The translations under genes were made by a program, and so were the position numbers. DNA of 12,500 nucleotides from Chromera velia (Eukaryota > Sar > Chromeraceae), in the NCBI GenBank assembly GCA_018398765.1, contig JAHBMJ010001930.1:10108-22607 (forward strand), read 5' to 3'. This document shows positions 7,858 through 12,500 of the stretch, one piece after another (within the stretch, counting starts at the first letter, position 1; every line of letters begins with the position of its first letter). The notes below the pieces were generated by a model. That model worked only from the letters and a program-made list of their open reading frames with translations, did not search any database and was not told the DNA's origin.

Positions 7858-9397
7858 TCATTGCAACCTCATCATCCTCTCAAATTTCTGCTGAACAACC
7901 ACCCAAACCGCCAGATTTCTTGTGTCGTAAATGAACTTGACCAGATGGGGGGGCAGGCCAGAGAAAAGAGAGCAGAAAGCCTCAAAGCGACCTTCAGAAG
8001 CAAACACACATTCATCCAAACGCAGAAGACGGAGGTCTGGTAGGTCCTCCACGGCTCTCCCCACTACCCTCCAACCCTTCACACTGACCTTCGGATTCCC
8101 ACTCAGATTCAACCAAGTCAATGAGGAAGGCTGTCTGCGTGCAAGCGCAGAGACTGTCGAGTCGTTCAGTTGGCAGTATGAGAGACCCAACTTACGGATC
8201 CTACTCAACCTTTCCGTCTCCAAGAGAACGCCTAGCGCACGCCACGCGTCCACAAAGGGGACACAGCTGTTGTCAAGGAAAAGTTCCTCGAGACGCGGGG
8301 GAAAGGCGGAGAATAAAGTTCTGACACTCAGGGGCCCACCCCAGAAGGTTTCATCTGGAGGCTCCCTTTCTTCTTCCTCCCTCTCCGCTTCAGTTGACGC
8401 AGCTTGAATGGAGGCGTCAACGGACTTCAGGGCCTCCCGACAAAGGCGGGATCTCTGGCTCCAGTAGTCTTCCTGCTCAGTCCACCCTTCTCCCTCCGCT
8501 AACGCTTCCCCCTCTACACAAGGCCCCTGCTTCAAAAAAGCGGATGCAGTTTCTTCTGCTCGCTTCACAGCCTCTTGCCTTGACCTGCGTGCGTCAGTCT
8601 ACCAGTCGGCTGTTTGCCCTGCGTCCTTCCAACCCCAGTTGTTCTCTGGGCCCTCAACAAAAAGAGGCCGAGGTCTCCAAGCCTCCTCAGAGGTCTGAAT
8701 AGACCCTCGGAAAGACTGGAGCTGCGGCACCCCACCGGAAGCGAACAGCCCGGTCAGAGCACCCAAAACTCGGCCTTTCAAGGCCACGTGCTGATTTTGG
8801 TAATAGAAAGAAAGAGTCTCAACGGTCGGTGGCAAGAAGGCAACCAATGCAGGGAGACGGCAATGATGTACCGCACGAAAGGCTTCTAAGACAAAGTTAA
8901 CCGATTCAAGATCGCAATCCGACTGACACTCCACTTCAAAGCTCCCTCTCTTGAGGAAGTAGAAGAGCAGCCAACACAGGCCAAACTGCCCGGCATCGAT
9001 GTATTCCGAGAAGACCTGTTGCCAAGTCTGGCCCTTGATGTAATCAACATAAAAGGCCTCTGCTACTACAGTCTCAAGGCCACTCCATTGAAGGGACCGC
9101 TTGTTTTTGCCTGCGTAAGCAGACGAGCTGGAGTTGGACTCCATCGACAGTCTAGGCAAATTAACCCCTGGCTACATCTCGCTGCCTCGTCTGCCAGAGT
9201 CGAGCCCAGAAGTTTCGCACACCCAGAAAATCAGGAGGGCGCAGTTTTCTATAGTCAAGAAAAACCACCGATTTCTGCACGCAACTTACATACCTTTCAT
9301 ACACCAAGTGAGATGCACAGCCAGCAATCAAAAGTCCGGAGTCAACCTTCAGACTCTCACAAACGTCGAAGTCATGCAGGCTCTCAGTCTGACTCAA
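7858..9397 (-). CDS. Leucine-rich-repeat-like protein, interrupted by one in-frame TAG
   Basis: The main exon runs 9151-7858 with stop TGA at 7858-7860. An upstream exon ends at 9294, joined through a 142-base intron (donor GTATGTAAGT at 9293, acceptor TTGCCTAG ending at 9152). The joint is in phase (AG|A, Arg) and links the upstream frame ending SHLVYER to LSMESNSSSS. The upstream exon has no ATG and may start at an acceptor near 9388, so the true start is unknown; the first ATG in the main exon is 9142-9144. Leucine-rich segments: FLPPTVETLSF (about 8835), FPPRLEELFLDN (about 8300), IRKLGLSYCQLND (about 8190), LTWLNLSGNPKV (about 8115), LRLLRLDEC (about 8025), LPPHLVKFIYDT (about 7950). They resemble ribonuclease-inhibitor-type repeats, suggesting protein binding; the partner is unknown. 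A TAG at 8599-8601 breaks an otherwise continuous frame, so it may be a pseudogene. Confidence 0.6.
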
Positions 9398-9429
9398 TCC
9401 AGAGACGCATCGCGCGGGGACTAGCTCGT

Positions 9430-9591
9430 CTAATCTCGTCTATAGCTCGTCTCGTCGACCGGCCCGGGATGCTCGTGCATGGCATGCATGCAGTCGATCA
9501 CCCCGCACAGTTGCCGCTGGTCGATCGCAGGCCGAATTCGGAGGGCCCAGCCTGACTCGATCAGAATGACATCTCTATACTCATGTATATA
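9430..9591 (-). other. Short GC-rich open frame, origin unknown
   Basis: A 53-codon frame on the - strand between two stops includes ESGWALRIRPAIDQRQLCG and VIDCMHAMHEHPGP. The patch is GC-rich and full of 6-bp palindromes (GTCGAC, CCCGGG, GCATGC, GAATTC, GGGCCC), unlike the AT-rich DNA that starts near 9680. It has no usable start or clear splice sites and could be an exon remnant, a relic of transferred DNA or chance. The opposite strand is also open across it. Confidence 0.2.
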
Positions 9592-9679
9592 CTATGTAGT
9601 TCTCTACTATACTTCATGGCGGATGCCACTCCCACAGGCTCCAGCGGCGTCCAGTGGTATACCGGGGTCCAGTTAATCT

Positions 9680-10270
9680 CAAGCTTAATATCTGGGTATA
9701 TTTGGGTTACAGTTACTGTCATTAGTCCGTCAATAAAAAAATATAAGAGTCATTAAGAGCCCATTCATAGAGAAACTTCAAACTTTGGTATTAAATTAAA
9801 CATAAAAGACTGTAAAAGTTTTTATTTTTACCTTTTCCGTTTAATTTTCTAATTATTATTTATCATGTAATACTTGAAAGCTAGCTAGATTAAAAATTCA
9901 TTTTCCATTTGTAAAGATTCTTCCTGACTTGTTCTTTAACTCTAATCCGTAACTCCAACCTTAGTTGCAGACTTTGCATGCAATGGAACCGTTTACTACA
10001 AGATTGATTTCCATGCGTGTTTGTATTCCCTGACATTGATTGAATCAGTGTTTCGACACGGTATGACTGGACCAACAGAAAGTCACTTCACAGTCTGATG
10101 GATAAATAGACGGAAGTGCACAAGGGCAGACGAGGCAAAAACAGAAAAACCAGCTAGGTTGTTTGAAGAGATATAAAACTGTATACGACCAATCGCACGG
10201 TTCTGGAGGACCGGCTTCACTACTCACTGTGACAAAAGGCAACGCGTGACAAAAGACTGTATGATCATAC
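9680..10270. other. Non-coding, AT-rich then mixed; no gene seen
   Basis: The first part (about 9686-9900) is AT-rich with poly-A and poly-T runs, resembling the 4.0-6.9 kb island but without the same inverted ends. Open frames are short and have no family resemblance. Confidence 0.5.
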
Positions 10271-10282
10271 TCTGACACGTGC

Positions 10283-10403
10283 AGGCCTCAACGTTCCACC
10301 CGAGTGGCCCGGGGTGGTGCACGGAGGCAGAAAGGTCGATCGACTCGGAGCATTGGACAGGCTGCGGCCCCACTTTCAGACTCGCATACGTGTTCCCAAT
10401 CCA
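10283..10403 (+). CDS. Possible orphan exon (doubtful)
   Basis: A candidate acceptor (ACACGTGCAG, ending about 10283) and donor (GTACGT, about 10404) bracket an open stretch reading PPEWPGVVHGGRKVDRLGAL and then DRLRPHFQTRIRVPNP. Its base composition is coding-like (GC-rich, CpG-rich) compared with the neighbourhood. No family is recognised and no neighbouring exon was found. Confidence 0.2.
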
Positions 10404-10479
10404 CGTACGTCTGCACATGCAACGAAGGAGCCGGTCTCCTGAAAGCTTTCACACCAGTCCACTTTGAGTCCTCCACGAC

Positions 10480-11288
10480 GGGATATGAACGTTCAACAAC
10501 GGACGCACACAGGGAGAAAGGAAAGAGACAGAAAGGCACCCATCCTCCCCTCCCCTCCCCTTCCCATGAAGGAATAGAGGGTGAAATCGAGAAGAAGAAT
10601 TTATACAGAAGGAAGAAAGAATAAATCTGTAGCAAGGAAGTGAGGTCTTGCTTTCGCTGTCCCGGGATACATGCAAGTTTTCGTTCTCATGCCCAACTGA
10701 GCTGTCTCCCTGACTTCCTGTCATTCAAATTTGCCAGTCGATCTGTCTGTCTGTCTGCCAGCTTGCCAGCCTGCCGGTTACTAGGCCAGTGCGTCTGTCT
10801 TTTTAGCTGCCTACCTTTTTTTCTCGGCAGCACTACACTGCGACTGTCCATCGTCACTCCCGCAGCCATCACTGAAGTGCACCTCTATTCACTCCCCGAC
10901 CACTCCCTTTCTTTCGTTTCTTCAAATGCTCTTCCTTCAAATCCTCGGTCGGGAGTTTAAACGGAGCCCCTACTTCAAAAAGACAGAAGAAGAAGAAAAA
11001 AAAGGTCCCCCTTCACAGCTTAGGAGAAGGAGTCAGGCGGGCATTTAGTACAGATGCACAGAACAACAAAGGGGTAGATACACACCCACACATCGACAGA
11101 GAGAGACGGAAATCGAAAGACGGTACAGACGTATGAATACAAAAAAGATCTGAGTCAGAGAAATCATCGGAGTGAATGTAAATTCACAAAACAGAAGAAG
11201 GCAAAACAGAACACTTATTTCGACTGCTTCTAGTACAACCAGATGTTTCTGTTATAGTAATTACGCCACACCAACTGAGTGTGCTTAC
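10480..11288. other. Intergenic, no supported gene
   Basis: Contains a (CTGT) run near 10743-10757, a purine stretch near 10985-11004 and scattered pyrimidine tracts. Frames here are short and lack family resemblance. Confidence 0.45.
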
Positions 11289-11314
11289 CCAAGGGCGCCA
11301 CGACATTGTTTTCC
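11289..11314 (-). other. Possible 26-nt microexon
   Basis: On the - strand a strong acceptor (a long pyrimidine tract ending TTCTGCAG, 11315-11317 being CAG) is followed after 26 bases by the donor GTAAGC at 11288. It lies downstream of the putative membrane-protein stop at 11451, so it would be a 3' untranslated exon, an alternative C-terminus or part of another transcript. It could equally be chance. Confidence 0.25.
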
Positions 11315-11431
11315 CTGCAGAAGCAAAAGAGAAAACAGACAGAGTCCCTCTGTCTCCATGACGCTGTCTCAACTCATCTGTCTAGGCCCCCACACGAGTT
11401 TTGTGCCTGTCTCCCTCTTGGATCCCCTGTC

Positions 11432-11437
11432 TTTATT
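11432..11437 (-). other. Candidate polyadenylation signal AATAAA
   Basis: AATAAA on the - strand begins 13 bases after the TGA at 11451-11453, which fits the end of the - strand membrane-protein gene. Use of this hexamer in this organism is not established. Confidence 0.4.
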
Positions 11438-11450
11438 TTTCCTTTCAATC

Positions 11451-12204
11451 TCATGCTGACGCATTTTCTCCTCTCCTCTCCTGACTGAGGATCTTCCTCA
11501 TGCTATCGCTGTTCTCCTCCCCCGCCTCTCTCAGCTCCTCCATCTCAACTTCTCCTGCCTCCCGCCCCCCTCTGGTCCCCGTCTCCTCCAAACAGGTAAA
11601 ACGCGAGAGAGCGAGGAGGACGGAGACCCACGTGAGGGCAGGAGAGGACCAGAACGGCCAACCGACGGCGTCGTCTCCGTTGAAACCCTTGAACTCTTTT
11701 GGGGTGTGCATGCCGAAGTGCTTGATCTCAAGGCCGTGCTCGAACTCCTCTCTGCAAACAGAAATGAATCGAAACCCACAAACACATTTGTATGCCCACA
11801 ATGGAAAGCAAAGAAGAGCACCTACGCAGTATGATCTCCATCCACCCTGTGCGCAAGTGCCTCTCTGCAGGAAGGGAACACAGAGGGAGGGAAAGGAAAG
11901 AAACACGCACGGAATCAAGAAAGATGAGATTCACCGGCGACGGGATAAGACGACAGATACGACAAGGCAGAGACAAAGAAAGAGCAGCAGGAAACGCACA
12001 AGAAAAAACAAAAAGGCAACGAAGAGTGAATTCGAACCATTCGCCACCATGCACTCACCGAGGCATCACTCCCTTTACCCCGCCCGTGAGGGAGAAGAGG
12101 CCGCCTCGAGGGATGTCTGGCTTATCTCCCTCCACCCTCTCTCGCTCAATCATCGTGCCGTTCAGGTATCTGTAGAAGTTCCCGGGGTACGCGAACGGCA
12201 GTCC
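11451..12204 (-). CDS. Putative membrane protein, last two exons (5' partial)
   Basis: Two exons with matched phase 2: 12204-12059 and 11751-11451. The intron (12058-11752) has donor GTGAGT and acceptor TTTGCAG. The first exon reads GLPFAYPGNFYRYLNGTMIE and continues to GGLFSLTGGVKGVMP; the second begins REEFEHGLEIKHFGMHTP. A hydrophobic segment (about 11598-11660, including WSSPALTWVSVLLALS) is a likely transmembrane helix. It is followed by a charged tail rich in Glu, Arg and Gly ending ENASA, stop at 11451-11453. The pattern of a short amphipathic region, Phe/Trp-rich approach and Leu-rich helix loosely recalls the end of the TMEM151 family, but the residues after the helix do not match, so no family is assigned. 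The acceptor at 12205-12207 shows that further exons lie beyond the right edge. Confidence 0.6.
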
Positions 12205-12207
12205 CTG

Positions 12208-12500
12208 CATTGCACACACCACACCAAGCGTTGGTTAGAATGGGTGCACGTCTGAAATAAGAGGACGAAAGTGATGTTTGGGGAACAGCCAGCCACATGG
12301 ATGGATGTTTAGGGAGGGACTGGTCATTCCCGTTGTCGCACTCGAGCGCGAGGCCCCTCTCTCACTCATTCGACAGTCGGTCGGCCAAGAAAGAGACGAA
12401 GAGCAAAAGGATGGATACCAAGGAATGGGAAGCAAGAATCGGGATCAAAAGACTAAAGGAGAAGTCGTTTTCTCTCGGGCGACGAAAGAGGCAGGCAAAA
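12208..12500 (-). other. Intron sequence of the putative membrane-protein gene
   Basis: The acceptor AATGCAG at 12205-12211 implies that the sequence to its right is intron on the - strand. No further exon with good splice sites was seen before the window edge. Confidence 0.45.

Noticed and set aside
7217-7894. Ser/Phe/Leu-rich (+) and Arg/Glu/Lys-rich (-) open frames of 111-209 codons
   Set aside because: They are repeat translations of CT, CTTT and CTTC runs, which lack stop codons by composition.
7931-8407. 158-codon + strand frame opposite the leucine-rich gene
   Set aside because: Antisense shadow: the - strand frame has leucine-rich periodicity and coherent hydrophobic pattern, the + strand frame does not.
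9430-9591. Reading the VIDCMH segment as a Harbinger-type transposase (GxIDCxH) motif
   Set aside because: Only the few motif residues agree. The surrounding residues and the short frame give no further support for a DDE domain.
12026-12042. Box-B-like GGTTCGAATTC on the - strand (possible tRNA)
   Set aside because: The flanking bases cannot form the T-arm stem, and no A box or acceptor stem is present.
11500-12255. 251-codon + strand frame
   Set aside because: It runs antisense over both membrane-protein exons and the intron between them, and its sequence is low-complexity Arg/Lys/Ser.

Overview
This is eukaryotic nuclear DNA. Protein-coding segments are cut by spliceosomal GT-AG introns of roughly 140-375 bases that end in pyrimidine tracts plus CAG or TAG. 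The intergenic DNA is full of tri- and tetranucleotide repeats (GACA, GGAA, GAAA, CTTC) and CT/CA runs. There are no operons, Shine-Dalgarno sites, CRISPR arrays or rRNA/tRNA genes. The gene content (a bacterial-type mannitol dehydrogenase family enzyme and a leucine-rich protein with unusual Pro-Pro repeats) and the repeat-rich introns suggest an alga-like protist, such as a chromerid alveolate or a stramenopile. That placement is inference and no marker gene settles it.

Layout. (1) 1-2480, + strand: the last six exons of a polyol-specific long-chain dehydrogenase (mannitol 2-dehydrogenase/fructuronate reductase family). The N-terminal part lies left of the window. The splice phases agree at every junction and the catalytic Lys-x4-Asn-x2-His motif is intact. 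(2) 2481-4012: intergenic, no convincing gene, dominated by microsatellites, including a long CT/CA/GA block that is self-complementary. (3) 4013 to about 6950: an AT-rich island unlike its flanks. Inside it is a roughly 1.87 kb candidate DNA transposon with 26-bp terminal inverted repeats (25/26 identical) and an 8-bp flanking duplication (TAATTAAC). (4) 6950-7857: pyrimidine-rich non-coding DNA. (5) 7858 to about 9400, - strand: a leucine-rich-repeat-like gene with at least two exons, interrupted by one in-frame TAG. (6) 9400-11450: mostly non-coding, with a few weak exon-like pieces. (7) 11451-12500, - strand: the last two recognisable exons of a putative membrane protein whose 5' part lies beyond the right edge.

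The genes show no common pathway: they are separate transcription units on both strands. The best leads are the inverted-repeat element, the in-frame stop (or 18-nt intron) in the leucine-rich gene, and the way microsatellites act as splice-site sequence in the dehydrogenase introns, including an in-frame alternative acceptor that would insert a repeat-encoded peptide. I did not find a convincing new multi-gene system here.
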